64,000 bases of DNA, from positions 1-64,000 of the forward strand of contig SVTL01000004.1 of NCBI GenBank assembly GCA_015063795.1, given 5' to 3'. Both the position numbers and the translations under genes were made by a program. Positions 27,168 through 35,216 of the stretch are shown piece by piece. Each line of letters begins with the position of its first letter. The stretch's first letter is position 1. A model generated the notes under the pieces. It ran no database searches. It was not told the DNA's origin and saw only the letters and a program-made list of their open reading frames with translations. The stretch comes from Oscillospiraceae bacterium. Lineage in GTDB: Bacteria; Bacillota; Clostridia; Oscillospirales; CAG-272.

Positions 27168-28235
27168 ATGACGCGAATCGACAAGCTGGTCTCCCTTTTT
27201 CCCGAAAAGAGCGACGCGATGCTCATCACCAGTGAGATCAGCATCCGCTATTTCACCTCCTTCCCCTACACCGACGGCTGTCTGCTCATCACAAGAGACA
27301 CCCCCTATCTGATCACCGACTTCCGCTACATCGAAGCGGCCAAGGCCGCCTGCCCCGATTTCACCGTGCTGATGTACGAAAAGGGGATGGAATCGCTGCT
27401 TTGCGATCTCTTTGCCGAACACAGCATAAAAAGCGTCCTGTATGAGGACGACACGCTCTGCGCCCGCACGCTTCATGCCTGGCAGGAGCGCTTTGCTCAC
27501 ATCGACTTTCAGCCGGCTGGACACATCGTCTCCTCGCTGATGGCCATCAAGGACGAGAGCGAATACCGCTCCATCCTCTCCGCCCAGAAGATCGCCGAGG
27601 AGGCGCTGGTGGGTATCCTTGCCTATCTGAGCCCCGAGATGACCGAGCAGGAGCTGGCGCTGGAGCTGGAATATGCCATGCGCCGCGAGGGTGCCGAGGA
27701 AAAGGCCTTCGACATCATCGCCATCACGGGTGCCTCTACCTCCCTTCCCCACGGCGTCCCGCAGAACCGCCCCCTGCAAAAGGGCTTTCTCACCCTCGAC
27801 TACGGCGCAAAGGTCAACGGCTACTGCTCGGACATGACGCGCACGCTCTGCCTTGGAAAAGCCGACGAGGAGATGAAAAAGATCTATCAGACCGTTCTCG
27901 ATGCCCAGAAGGCGGCGCTGGAGGCCATTCTGAACGGCGAGCGGAACTGCCGCACCATCGACGGCATCGCCCGTTCGCTCATCGACAAGGCCGGCTATGC
28001 CGGTTGCTTCGGTCACGGGCTGGGGCACGGCGTCGGTCTCCGCATCCATGAGGCCCCCCGTCTCTCCCCCCACGTACCGGAGGACGCTCTCCTTCTCCCC
28101 GGACACGTGGTCACGGTCGAGCCCGGCATCTATCTGCCCGGAGCATGCGGCGTCCGCATCGAGGATCTGGTCTATATCCGCGAAAACGGCGCGGTCAATC
28201 TCACCTCGGCGCCGAAAGAATTGATGGAATTGTAA
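27168..28235 (+). CDS. M24 family Xaa-Pro aminopeptidase
   Basis: This 355-residue protein has a creatinase-like N-terminal domain (1-125) and a pita-bread M24 domain. The dinuclear metal ligands are visible: the two aspartates in LDYGAKVNGYCSDMTRT, His in FGHGLGHGVGL, Glu in TVEPGIYLPG and Glu in VRIEDLVY. It removes N-terminal residues before proline, in the cytosol. The ATG at 27168 with AAAGGAG upstream fits; the longer open frame has no similarity. It lies directly before efp, a common arrangement in Firmicutes. Confidence 0.93.
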   Translation: MTRIDKLVSLFPEKSDAMLITSEISIRYFTSFPYTDGCLLITRDTPYLITDFRYIEAAKAACPDFTVLMYEKGMESLLCDLFAEHSIKSVLYEDDTLCARTLHAWQERFAHIDFQPAGHIVSSLMAIKDESEYRSILSAQKIAEEALVGILAYLSPEMTEQELALELEYAMRREGAEEKAFDIIAITGASTSLPHGVPQNRPLQKGFLTLDYGAKVNGYCSDMTRTLCLGKADEEMKKIYQTVLDAQKAALEAILNGERNCRTIDGIARSLIDKAGYAGCFGHGLGHGVGLRIHEAPRLSPHVPEDALLLPGHVVTVEPGIYLPGACGVRIEDLVYIRENGAVNLTSAPKELMEL

Positions 28236-28253
28236 GTTTTTTTCCGAAATCTA

Positions 28254-28282
28254 TTGAAATCTTCGGAAAAATAGTGTAGAAT
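28254..28282 (+). promoter_or_regulatory. Sigma-A promoter of efp
   Basis: TTGAAA (28254-28259) and TAGAAT (28277-28282) have a 17-base spacer. A TTCCGAA/TTCGGAA inverted repeat (28241-28269) overlaps it and may terminate the upstream transcript. Confidence 0.7.
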
Positions 28283-28338
28283 ACTCTTATTGAATAAAAA
28301 ATTTTTAAAATACATCATCACACGGAGGAATCATCATT

Positions 28339-28896
28339 ATGGTAGTTGCGGGCGATTTTAAAAACGGCGTAACCTTTGAAATGGACGGCAATGTTGTCCA
28401 GGTCATCGAATTCCAGCACGTTAAACCCGGTAAGGGTGCCGCTTTCGTCAGAACCAAGCTGAAGAATGTCATCACCGGTTCTGTCACCGAGCGTACCTTC
28501 TCCCCCACCGACAAATTTGAAAACGCATATGTTGAAAGAAAGGACATGGACTATCTCTATTCCGACGGCGATCTGTACTATTTCATGGACAATGAAACCT
28601 ATGAGCAGCTCCCGCTGAACAAAGAGAAGCTTGGCGACAACTTCCGTTTCGTCAAGGAAAACATGACCTGCAAGGTCATCTCCTACAAGGGCAACGTCTT
28701 CGGCGTTGAGCCTCCCACGTTCGTTGAGCTGGAGGTCACCGACACCGAGCCCGGCTTCAAGGGCGATACCGCCACCGGCGCTTCCAAGCCTGCCACCCTC
28801 GAGACCGGCGCCACCATCAAGGTCCCGCTGTTCATCAACATCGGCGACGTGCTTCGCATCGACACCCGTACGGGCGAGTACATGGAGCGCGCATAA
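28339..28896 (+). CDS. efp: Elongation factor P
   Basis: This 185-residue protein has the three beta-barrel domains of EF-P: an N-terminal KOW-like domain with [16 protein letters not shown], where K32 is the position often modified in other bacteria, a middle OB domain and a C-terminal domain with [16 protein letters not shown] relieves ribosome stalling at polyproline. No epmA/epmB or ymfI-like modification gene is nearby. A zinc protein gene follows by 45 bases. Confidence 0.97.
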   Translation: MVVAGDFKNGVTFEMDGNVVQVIEFQHVKPGKGAAFVRTKLKNVITGSVTERTFSPTDKFENAYVERKDMDYLYSDGDLYYFMDNETYEQLPLNKEKLGDNFRFVKENMTCKVISYKGNVFGVEPPTFVELEVTDTEPGFKGDTATGASKPATLETGATIKVPLFINIGDVLRIDTRTGEYMERA

Positions 28897-28941
28897 GGAA
28901 AGCGCTTTCCGATCCCAACCGAAACGAAAGGAGATCATACC

Positions 28942-29352
28942 ATGACGCTGAACGAAAAGGTTGCCCACCTCAAGGGCTTTCTGGACGGCATGAATTTCTC
29001 TGCCGAGACCAACGAGAACCGCATCATCCTCTCCATCGTTGACATCCTCGACGATATGGCCAAGGATATCGCCGATCTGACCGACGATATCAACATGCTG
29101 GAGGATTACGCCGACGAGCTTGACCACGACCTGGGCGAGCTGGAGGACTATATCTACAACGGCGACGACGACGATTGCGACTGCGATTGCTGCTGCGACG
29201 ACGATGAGTGCGACTGTTGCTGCGACGAGGACGAGGAGTTCTATGAGGCCGAGTGCCCCAACTGCGGCGAGAAGGTCTGCTTCGACGATTCCATCGATTC
29301 GAGCGACATCATCTGCCCCGCCTGCAACAAGCACTTCGCCTGCGAAGACTGA
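28942..29352 (+). CDS. CD1247-like protein: coiled coil, Asp/Cys tract and zinc ribbon
   Basis: This 136-residue acidic protein has an N-terminal helical part, MTLNEKVAHLKGFLDGMN, leading to a coiled coil (to about residue 70). A tract made almost only of Asp, Glu and Cys follows (residues 73-102), and then a zinc ribbon, CPNCGEKVC with CPACNKHFAC. The N-terminus fits a family found in Clostridia and named after C. difficile CD1247, though I cannot run the search. Function is unknown. It follows efp and ends at a strong terminator, so it shares the efp transcript. Confidence 0.8.
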   Translation: MTLNEKVAHLKGFLDGMNFSAETNENRIILSIVDILDDMAKDIADLTDDINMLEDYADELDHDLGELEDYIYNGDDDDCDCDCCCDDDECDCCCDEDEEFYEAECPNCGEKVCFDDSIDSSDIICPACNKHFACED

Positions 29353-29365
29353 TTCATAGCCAACC

Positions 29366-29403
29366 AAACGGATGCTGTTTCCATGCGGCATCCGTTTTTT
29401 TGT
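29366..29403 (+). terminator. Terminator of efp operon
   Basis: ACGGATGC and GCATCCGT flank a 12-base loop, followed by TTTTTTTG. Confidence 0.85.
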
Positions 29404-29415
29404 TTGGAGCGGAAC

Positions 29416-29450
29416 GGAAAAAGCGCCTGCCGACAGACAGACGCTTTTTT
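29416..29450 (-). terminator. Terminator of the zinc-ribbon membrane gene at 29465
   Basis: AAAAAGCG and CGCTTTTTT pair with a short inner stem (TG/CA). The T-run lies on the minus strand, just past the stop. Confidence 0.65.
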
Positions 29451-29464
29451 GTTTCAAAAACAGC

Positions 29465-29920
29465 TTACTTCAGGATGCGGAAGCGGCCGATGAGGGGAAG
29501 CTCCTTGGCCTTGCCCTGAACGGCATTGACGATGCCGAGGATCATAAGAACGAAGATAGCCAGGTTGAGGAGCGAGGATACGATCCAACCCAGAATCGGG
29601 ATCAGCAGCAGGATGCCGCCCACGATGTTGAGCGCAACACCGGCAAGGAAGAGAACGATGCCCTGATTGGTGTGGAAGCGTGCATAGGGAGACTGGGGTG
29701 CTGCCAGCAGGGGAATCAAGAAAAGCAGCCAGAGGTAGGCCAGAACGGCCATGATCTTGTTGTCCGCAATGTCCTTCGGATCAAAGGACGAGGTGGTGTC
29801 TGCGGTGTTGGTCAGGTTGTTGATGGCTCCGGAAGCATCGAATCCCACCGATTCACCGCAGTTGGGACAGTTTTTGGCTTCCTCGGGAAGCTGAGTGCCG
29901 CACTTTTTGCAGAATGCCAT
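29465..29920 (-). CDS. Zinc-ribbon membrane protein (DUF4870-like)
   Basis: This 151-residue protein has an N-terminal zinc ribbon, MAFCKKCGTQLPEEAKNCPN with CPNCG completing the four cysteines. A linker and three membrane helices follow (IMAVLAYLWLLFLIPLLA, GIVLFLAGVALNIVGGILL, LNLAIFVLMILGIVNAV). The YARFHTNQGIVLFL segment is typical of the DUF4870/Tic20-like group. Function is unknown. The ATG at 29920 has AAGGAGGA. The related gene at 30011 lies 90 bases upstream, so the two may be co-transcribed. Confidence 0.8.
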   Translation of the reverse strand: MAFCKKCGTQLPEEAKNCPNCGESVGFDASGAINNLTNTADTTSSFDPKDIADNKIMAVLAYLWLLFLIPLLAAPQSPYARFHTNQGIVLFLAGVALNIVGGILLLIPILGWIVSSLLNLAIFVLMILGIVNAVQGKAKELPLIGRFRILK

Positions 29921-30010
29921 AGAAGAATCCTCCTTAAAAATAAAATATGTATTTCAAAAAAAGAATACCGAAACCGAAAGCGCTCCGTTAATACAGATAC
30001 GCAAGCTCGT

Positions 30011-30382
30011 TCATGAGACTACAGACACCACCGCGCCAAGCGTGACACCGAAGATCAGAAGCAGTGCAACAGCAATGGCATAAAAGATCAGATTCGCCTT
30101 GGCGAAATTGCGGATACCGGTGTTGATCGAAGACATACAGGCAAAGATGACCTCACAGATGAAGCCGATCACAGGGATGGAAAACAGGATCATCAACCCA
30201 AAGAAGGCTGCGACAGAGACCGGCTCCTCTTTCTTGCTTTCCGGCGGCTGCGGGTAAACAGGCTGCGTGTACAAGGGCTGCTGATAGGACGCCTGCCGCT
30301 GTTCGGGAGCGGGGGCGCCGCAGTTTTGGCAGAATGCTTCACCGTTCTGCACAGGACCTCCGCAGGAGGGGCAGATATGCAT
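30011..30382 (-). CDS. Zinc-ribbon membrane protein
   Basis: This 123-residue protein has a zinc ribbon (CPSCGGPV and CQNCGAP), a Gln/Pro/Tyr-rich linker (residues 27-55) and two hydrophobic segments (AAFFGLMILFSIPVIGFICE and LIFYAIAVALLLIFGVTLGA). The layout repeats that of its downstream neighbour, though the membrane part is different. Such proteins are frequent in Clostridia and have no assigned role. Confidence 0.75.
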   Translation of the reverse strand: MHICPSCGGPVQNGEAFCQNCGAPAPEQRQASYQQPLYTQPVYPQPPESKKEEPVSVAAFFGLMILFSIPVIGFICEVIFACMSSINTGIRNFAKANLIFYAIAVALLLIFGVTLGAVVSVVS

Positions 30383-30445
30383 AAGAATAACCTCCGTTTA
30401 TCGCAGGATAAGCGTCGCCGTCCGAAGCGGCTTGCTCTTGGTTTT

Positions 30446-30474
30446 ATTATACCATAGTTTTTCAAAAAAGTAAA
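30446..30474 (-). promoter_or_regulatory. Promoter of the zinc-ribbon membrane genes
   Basis: On the minus strand, TTTACT (30469-30474) and TATAAT (30446-30451) have a 17-base spacer, 63 bases before the ATG at 30382. Confidence 0.6.
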
Positions 30475-30525
30475 GATTTTTCGACAATTTTTTTACATTT
30501 TTCCCTTTTCCTCTTTTTTCCGTGC

Positions 30526-30555
30526 TTGACAAAGGGGACAGAGGCGTGATACGAT
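30526..30555 (+). promoter_or_regulatory. Promoter of the radical SAM gene
   Basis: TTGACA (30526-30531) and TACGAT (30550-30555) have an 18-base spacer. Confidence 0.65.
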
Positions 30556-30586
30556 GGAGAAGAGCCAAACCAAACAAGGAGACACC

Positions 30587-31546
30587 ATGAGAAAGCACAA
30601 CAACGCCTTTCCCTATTCGGACAGCAACAAGCGCTACCACACCTTTGACTACTATCAGCGCCGCACCTTCGGCGGTAAATGCCTGAAGCTCCCCATCGAC
30701 GGCGGCTTCTCCTGCCCCAACCGCGACGGAACGGTGGGAGAGCGCGGCTGTATCTTCTGCTCGGAAAAGGGCAGCGGCGACTTCACCCTCGGACGGGCAC
30801 ACAGCATCACCGAGCAGATGGAGCACGCCCGCGCTTCACTCTCGGCCAAATGGGAAAGCGAGCGGTACATCGCCTACTTCCAGTCCTTCTCCGGCACCTA
30901 CGCGCCCCTGCCCCTGTTGAAAGAACGCTACGAGGAGGCCCTCCGCTTCCCGGGCACGGTGGGGCTTGACATCGCCACCCGTCCCGACTGCCTGCCCGAC
31001 GAGGTGATCGACTATCTTTCCGAGCTGAACGAGCGAACCGACCTGACCGTGGAGCTGGGGCTTCAGTCCTTCCACGATGCCACCCTCGCCTTCATCCGCC
31101 GCGGCCACAGCGTCTGCGACTTTCTCGCCGCCTACCGCCGTCTGGCCGAAAGAGGGATCAAGGTCTGCGTTCACATCATCGACGGTCTGCCCGGCGAAAC
31201 GAAGGAGATGATGCTCGAAACCGCCGACCGTCTGGCTTCCCTCCGCCCCTTCGCGGTGAAGATCCACCTGCTGCACGTGTTGAAAAACACACCGCTGGCG
31301 GAGCTGTATGAGACGGGCGGCTTTGCCTGCCTGAGCTTAGAGCAATACGCCGACATCGTCGTCTCCCAGCTGGAGAGACTGCCCGCCGAAACCGTCATCG
31401 GGCGCGTCACCGGCGACGGCGAAAGAAGCGCACTCATCGCGCCTCTGTGGAGTCTGAAAAAGCTGGTGGTGATCAACGAAATCGATAAATTGATGGTCAA
31501 ACGGGACACATTCCAAGGGAAATTCGTCAAAATGCACAAGAATTGA
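30587..31546 (+). CDS. TIGR01212-family radical SAM protein (YtqA/YhcC-like)
   Basis: This 319-residue protein begins with RYHTFDYYQRRTFGGKCLKL and has the iron-sulfur cysteines in FSCPNRDGTVGERGCIFC, the spacing of the YhcC/YtqA family rather than the simple CxxxCxxC. Conserved GLDIATRPDCLPDEVIDYL and VELGLQSFHDATL follow. Family members are oxygen-sensitive radical SAM enzymes with no firm substrate. The ATG at 30587 has an AAGGAG site; an in-frame ATG 33 bases earlier overlaps the -10 box and is unlikely. Confidence 0.88.
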   Translation: MRKHNNAFPYSDSNKRYHTFDYYQRRTFGGKCLKLPIDGGFSCPNRDGTVGERGCIFCSEKGSGDFTLGRAHSITEQMEHARASLSAKWESERYIAYFQSFSGTYAPLPLLKERYEEALRFPGTVGLDIATRPDCLPDEVIDYLSELNERTDLTVELGLQSFHDATLAFIRRGHSVCDFLAAYRRLAERGIKVCVHIIDGLPGETKEMMLETADRLASLRPFAVKIHLLHVLKNTPLAELYETGGFACLSLEQYADIVVSQLERLPAETVIGRVTGDGERSALIAPLWSLKKLVVINEIDKLMVKRDTFQGKFVKMHKN

Positions 31547-31591
31547 GGTTTCATTTCTACGTTTGAAGGGGAATAAAACCGAAAAAGCCTC

Positions 31592-31620
31592 TTGAAATCT
31601 GATTTGATCTATTATATAAT
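31592..31620 (+). promoter_or_regulatory. Sigma-A promoter of the EF-G paralogue
   Basis: TTGAAA (31592-31597) and TATAAT (31615-31620) have a 17-base spacer. The leader is about 130 bases. Confidence 0.8.
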
Positions 31621-31755
31621 AGTGATGTTAATTCGAAGTTTTCAACGCTTTTGTCATAGGGAATCCCACCGTACAAAGGCGAACAATACGGACGATTCAA
31701 CATATTTTACTGCAACCGATGCGGAATTGATCGATTGAAAGGATGGTATACACAT

Positions 31756-33825
31756 ATGGGACAACATTCGACTAAGGATATCAGAAACGTCTGCCTTCTG
31801 GGCCACGGCGGCGATGGAAAGACCTCGCTTGCCGAAGCCATGCTTTATGTGACCAAGGGAACCGACAGACTGGGCAAAACGCCGGAAGGCAACACCGTCT
31901 GCGACTATGATCCCGAAGAAATCAAGAGAGGCTTCTCCCTCTCCGCGTCCATTGCCCCCATCGTTTGGAAAAACGTGAAGATCAATGTCATCGACACCCC
32001 CGGATTCCTTGACTTCTCCGGCGAGGTCTTCCAGGCCATTCGTGTGGCGGGAAGCGCCATCATCGCCGTTGACGCCAAGTCCGGTGTTGAGGTCGGAACC
32101 GAGCTGGCCTGGGATTATGCCACCGAAGCCGGTATCCCGAAGGCCTTCTTCATCAATAAATTCGACGATCCGGAAGCCAGCTTCCACAGAACCTTTGACG
32201 CTCTGCGCGAGACCTTCGGCGTTTCGGTCTGCCCGGTCATCATTCCTGCCGGCGCCAACCGCAACATCTATCTCAACCTGCTGGACCTGAAGGCCTTCAC
32301 CTTCGACGACAACGGCAAGTGCACCGAGACCGAGATCCCCGACGATCTGAAGGAGCGCACCGAGACCTATCACACCATGTTCCTCGAGTCGATCGCCGAA
32401 ACCAGCGACGAGCTGATGGAAAAATTCTTCGCCGAGGAGGAGATCACCCGCGCCGAAGCCGAAAAGGCTCTGCATGACGGTCTGATCGCCGGCTCCATTG
32501 CTCCCGTTTACTGCGGAAGCGCGCTGAAGCTCCGCGGCATCACCACGCTGCTTGACAACATTGCCGACTCCTTCCCCTCCCACGTGGCCAAGGAGACCGA
32601 AAAGATCATCGTCGGCGACAGCATCGAAAAGACGCCCATCGACGAAAACGGCAAGACCGCCATCTTCGTGTTCAAGACCATCGCCGACCCGTTCGTGGGT
32701 AAGATGTCCTTCTTCAAGGTCATGAACGGCAAGCTGGACAACACCATGCAGCTGAAAAACGCCGAGACCGGTGCGGTGGAAAAGATGGCTCATATCTACA
32801 CCATCCGCGGCAAGAAGCAGACCGAGGTCGATTCGCTGTCCTGCGGCGACATCGGTATGATCGCCAAGCTGTCCAACACCAACACCAACGATACGCTGTC
32901 GGTTGACGGCACTGTCCGTTACCGCAAGATCGCCTATCCCGAGCCCTTCCTGACCATGGCCATCTCCCCCAAGGCCAAGGGCGATGAGGATAAGATCGCT
33001 TCGGGCGTGAACAAGCTCCTCGAAGAGGACTACACCCTTCGATTCGAAAACAACGCCGAGACCAAGCAGCTGGTCATCAAGGGCCTGGGCGACATCCATC
33101 TGGACACCGTTGTGTCCAAGCTGAAGAGCCGTTACGGCGTCAGCGTTGATCTCACCGAGCCCCGCATTGCCTACCGCGAGACCATCAAGAAGAAGGTCCA
33201 GGCAGAAGGCAAGCACAAGAAGCAGTCGGGCGGTCACGGTCAGTACGGTCATGTCCGCATCGAGTTCGGTCCGGGCGAGGCTGAGGGATTGACCTTCACC
33301 GAGTCGGTCGTCGGCGGAAGCGTGCCGAAGGGCTTCTTCCCCGCTGTTGAAAAGGGTCTGAACGAGGCCATGCAGAAGGGCGTTCTCGCCGGCTTCCCCA
33401 TGGTCAATCTGGCCGCCAACCTGTATGACGGCTCCTACCACGATGTTGACTCCTCGGAAATGGCCTTCAAGCTGGCCGCCAGCCTTGCCTACAAGGACGG
33501 CATTCCGAAGGCCGCTCCCGTCATTCTCGAGCCGGTCGGATCGCTGAAGGTCAAGATCCCGGATTCCATGATGGGCGATGTCATCGGCGATATCAACAAG
33601 CGCCGCGGCCGCGTGATGGGCATGAACGCCATGGAAGGCAAGAAGGGCTATCAGATCGTGGAGGCCGAGGTTCCCTCCGCGGAAATGGCGGACTACACCG
33701 TTGCTCTCCGCGCCATCTCGGGCGGTAAGGGTTCGTTCACCTTCTACTTCGAGCGTTACGAAGAGGCTCCCGGTCCGGTGGCTCAGAAGATCATCGAAGA
33801 GGCCAAGAAGAACGAAGAGGCATAA
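31756..33825 (+). CDS. Elongation factor G paralogue (EF-G-like, non-canonical GTPase)
   Basis: This 689-residue protein has all five EF-G domains, ending in domains IV and V (HGQYGHVRIEF, then PVGSLKVKIPDSMMGDVIGD and KGSFTFYFERYEE). Its GTPase domain departs from housekeeping EF-G. G1 is GHGGDGKTSL (16-25) rather than AHIDAGKTT. G3 is DTPGFLDF (80-87), so the catalytic histidine of DTPGHVDF is replaced by F84. G4 is NKFD (134-137). Related EF-G-like proteins occur in many bacteria; a Bacteroides EF-G2 is reported to work without GTP hydrolysis. The ATG at 31756 is preferred over an in-frame one 21 bases upstream because of spacing to GAAAGGATGG. Confidence 0.9.
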   Translation: MGQHSTKDIRNVCLLGHGGDGKTSLAEAMLYVTKGTDRLGKTPEGNTVCDYDPEEIKRGFSLSASIAPIVWKNVKINVIDTPGFLDFSGEVFQAIRVAGSAIIAVDAKSGVEVGTELAWDYATEAGIPKAFFINKFDDPEASFHRTFDALRETFGVSVCPVIIPAGANRNIYLNLLDLKAFTFDDNGKCTETEIPDDLKERTETYHTMFLESIAETSDELMEKFFAEEEITRAEAEKALHDGLIAGSIAPVYCGSALKLRGITTLLDNIADSFPSHVAKETEKIIVGDSIEKTPIDENGKTAIFVFKTIADPFVGKMSFFKVMNGKLDNTMQLKNAETGAVEKMAHIYTIRGKKQTEVDSLSCGDIGMIAKLSNTNTNDTLSVDGTVRYRKIAYPEPFLTMAISPKAKGDEDKIASGVNKLLEEDYTLRFENNAETKQLVIKGLGDIHLDTVVSKLKSRYGVSVDLTEPRIAYRETIKKKVQAEGKHKKQSGGHGQYGHVRIEFGPGEAEGLTFTESVVGGSVPKGFFPAVEKGLNEAMQKGVLAGFPMVNLAANLYDGSYHDVDSSEMAFKLAASLAYKDGIPKAAPVILEPVGSLKVKIPDSMMGDVIGDINKRRGRVMGMNAMEGKKGYQIVEAEVPSAEMADYTVALRAISGGKGSFTFYFERYEEAPGPVAQKIIEEAKKNEEA

Positions 33826-33847
33826 CATCCATCCAACCATAAAAAGC

Positions 33848-33888
33848 AAGAGGCCATCGCAGATGCGGTGGTCTCTTTTTTCTTTTTT
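33848..33888 (+). terminator. Terminator of the EF-G paralogue
   Basis: AAGAGGCCATCGC pairs with GCGGTGGTCTCTT with two mismatches, followed by a T-rich run. Confidence 0.75.
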
Positions 33889-33894
33889 CGCAAA

Positions 33895-33911
33895 GGTCAA
33901 AGATAGTCAAA
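33895..33911 (+). promoter_or_regulatory. Distal CtsR operator
   Basis: GGTCAAA-GAT-AGTCAAA fits the CtsR heptad consensus RGTCAAA-NAN-RGTCAAA exactly. It lies about 110 bases upstream of the promoter, in the opposite orientation to the two proximal boxes. Confidence 0.8.
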
Positions 33912-34002
33912 ATCAAAGATTGAGGGCAAAAAAACGCGATTTCGCGAGAAAACACCGCCTTTTGCCGCCAAAACCGCCCAAAAGCGAAAAACAGGATCGT
34001 TT

Positions 34003-34035
34003 TTTGACTTTCTTTGACTTTGACTTTCTTTGACT
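34003..34035 (-). promoter_or_regulatory. Two adjoining CtsR operators over the ctsR promoter
   Basis: On the minus strand, AGTCAAA-GAA-AGTCAAA occurs twice (34019-34035 and 34003-34019), sharing one base. The second overlaps the -35 box, so bound CtsR should block RNA polymerase. Confidence 0.88.
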
Positions 34036-34048
34036 TTCGATGTATAAT
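34020..34048 (+). promoter_or_regulatory. Sigma-A promoter of ctsR-mcsA-mcsB-clpC
   Basis: TTGACT (34020-34025) and TATAAT (34043-34048) have a 17-base spacer. The -35 lies inside the CtsR boxes. Confidence 0.85.
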
Positions 34049-34100
34049 AGACACGTAAAAAAGGAAACCATCCAAACAAACGGGCAGAAAGGAACACGCC

Positions 34101-34553
34101 ATGCTGATATCCGACGCCATTGCCAATCTGATCGAACAGCTCCTGGCTGACAACAACGGCTATGCCGAGATCCGCCGCAACGATTTAGCCGACCGTCTCG
34201 GCTGCGTCCCCAGCCAGATCAATTACGTCATCTCCTCCCGCTTCACCCCCGAGCTGGGGTATGTCATCGAAAGCCGTCGGGGAGGCGGCGGCTACATCCG
34301 CATCATCAAAAAGCAGCTGGGGCGGGACGAATACCTCATGCACTTCTTCTGCGCCATCGGCGAGCAGATCGATGAGCAGGCCGCAGCCGCCTTCATCGCC
34401 AACCTCTCGGCCGATTCGCTCATATCCGCCCGCGAGGCGCATATCATGAAAAGCGCGCTCTCCTCCGCCTCGCTCATGTCGGTCTCCCCCGACAGACGGG
34501 ACACCGTCCGCGCCGACATCATGAAGCAGATCATCCTCGCGCTGATGAAATAA
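34101..34553 (+). CDS. ctsR: Transcriptional repressor CtsR
   Basis: This 150-residue protein has the CtsR winged-helix domain (RNDLADRLGCVPSQINYVIS) and the glycine-rich heat-sensing wing SRRGGGGYIRI (59-68), where Bacillus CtsR senses temperature. The C-terminal domain mediates dimerisation and McsB recognition. CtsR represses clp genes at normal temperature. Its own promoter carries three CtsR boxes, so the operon is autoregulated. The ATG has an AAAGGAAC site. Confidence 0.96.
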   Translation: MLISDAIANLIEQLLADNNGYAEIRRNDLADRLGCVPSQINYVISSRFTPELGYVIESRRGGGGYIRIIKKQLGRDEYLMHFFCAIGEQIDEQAAAAFIANLSADSLISAREAHIMKSALSSASLMSVSPDRRDTVRADIMKQIILALMK

Positions 34554-34625
34554 ACCGACAAGCAATTTTTTCCATAAAAACCAACCGAACGAAATTCCGT
34601 CCACATCCCGAAAGGAGTGTCTGAT

Positions 34626-35216
34626 ATGCTGTGTGAACACTGCGGAAAGAAAAACGCCACCGTCTATTACAAGCAGACGGTCAACGGCAAGACCAACGAA
34701 TACCGTCTCTGCGCCGACTGCGCCGAGGCTTTGCGGCACGCCGCTTCTCCCGGCAACGGCTTCTTCGCCTTCCCCTCCCTGTTCGGCGACGGAGACTTCT
34801 TCTCCCCTTCTTCCCTCTTCGCCCGTCCCGAGAAGGAGCGCCAGAGCCGAAGCGTCAAAACCTGCCCGCTCTGCGGCTCCCGCTACGATGAGCTTCTCAA
34901 CACCGGCAAGATGGGCTGTGCCGAATGCTACACCGCCTTCCGCGAGGAGATCGAGAAAACGCTCCTCTCCCTGCACGGGCGGGCCACTCACATCGGGCGG
35001 AGTCCCAAAAGCCGCCTGAAGACAGAGACAGTCAGCGAAGAAAAAACGCAAGCGCCCGAAGCGCCCAAGCCGACCGTGGAGCAAGACGAGCTTGCCTCTC
35101 TCAAGGCCGAGCTGCAAAAGGCCGTCGCCGAGGAGAAGTATGAACAGGCCGCCTCCCTCCGCGACCGCATCCGCGCCATGGAAAACAAGCCCGAACAGAA
35201 GGAGGACGGACGATGA
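34626..35216 (+). CDS. mcsA: McsA, zinc-finger activator of protein arginine kinase
   Basis: This 196-residue protein has four CxxC pairs: CEHC, CADC, CPLC and CAEC (residues 3-105), the two treble-clef zinc fingers of McsA. A C-terminal UVR motif follows (LQKAVAEEKYEQAASLRDRI). McsA activates McsB and stabilises CtsR control. The ATG at 34626 is chosen because a GTG nine bases earlier falls inside the AAAGGAG ribosome site. The stop overlaps the mcsB start (ATGA). Confidence 0.95.
   Translation: MLCEHCGKKNATVYYKQTVNGKTNEYRLCADCAEALRHAASPGNGFFAFPSLFGDGDFFSPSSLFARPEKERQSRSVKTCPLCGSRYDELLNTGKMGCAECYTAFREEIEKTLLSLHGRATHIGRSPKSRLKTETVSEEKTQAPEAPKPTVEQDELASLKAELQKAVAEEKYEQAASLRDRIRAMENKPEQKEDGR

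Noticed and set aside
31654-33900. 748-codon antisense frame opposite the EF-G paralogue
   Set aside because: It is a shadow of strongly biased codon use in the real gene. The plus-strand frame matches EF-G along its full length.
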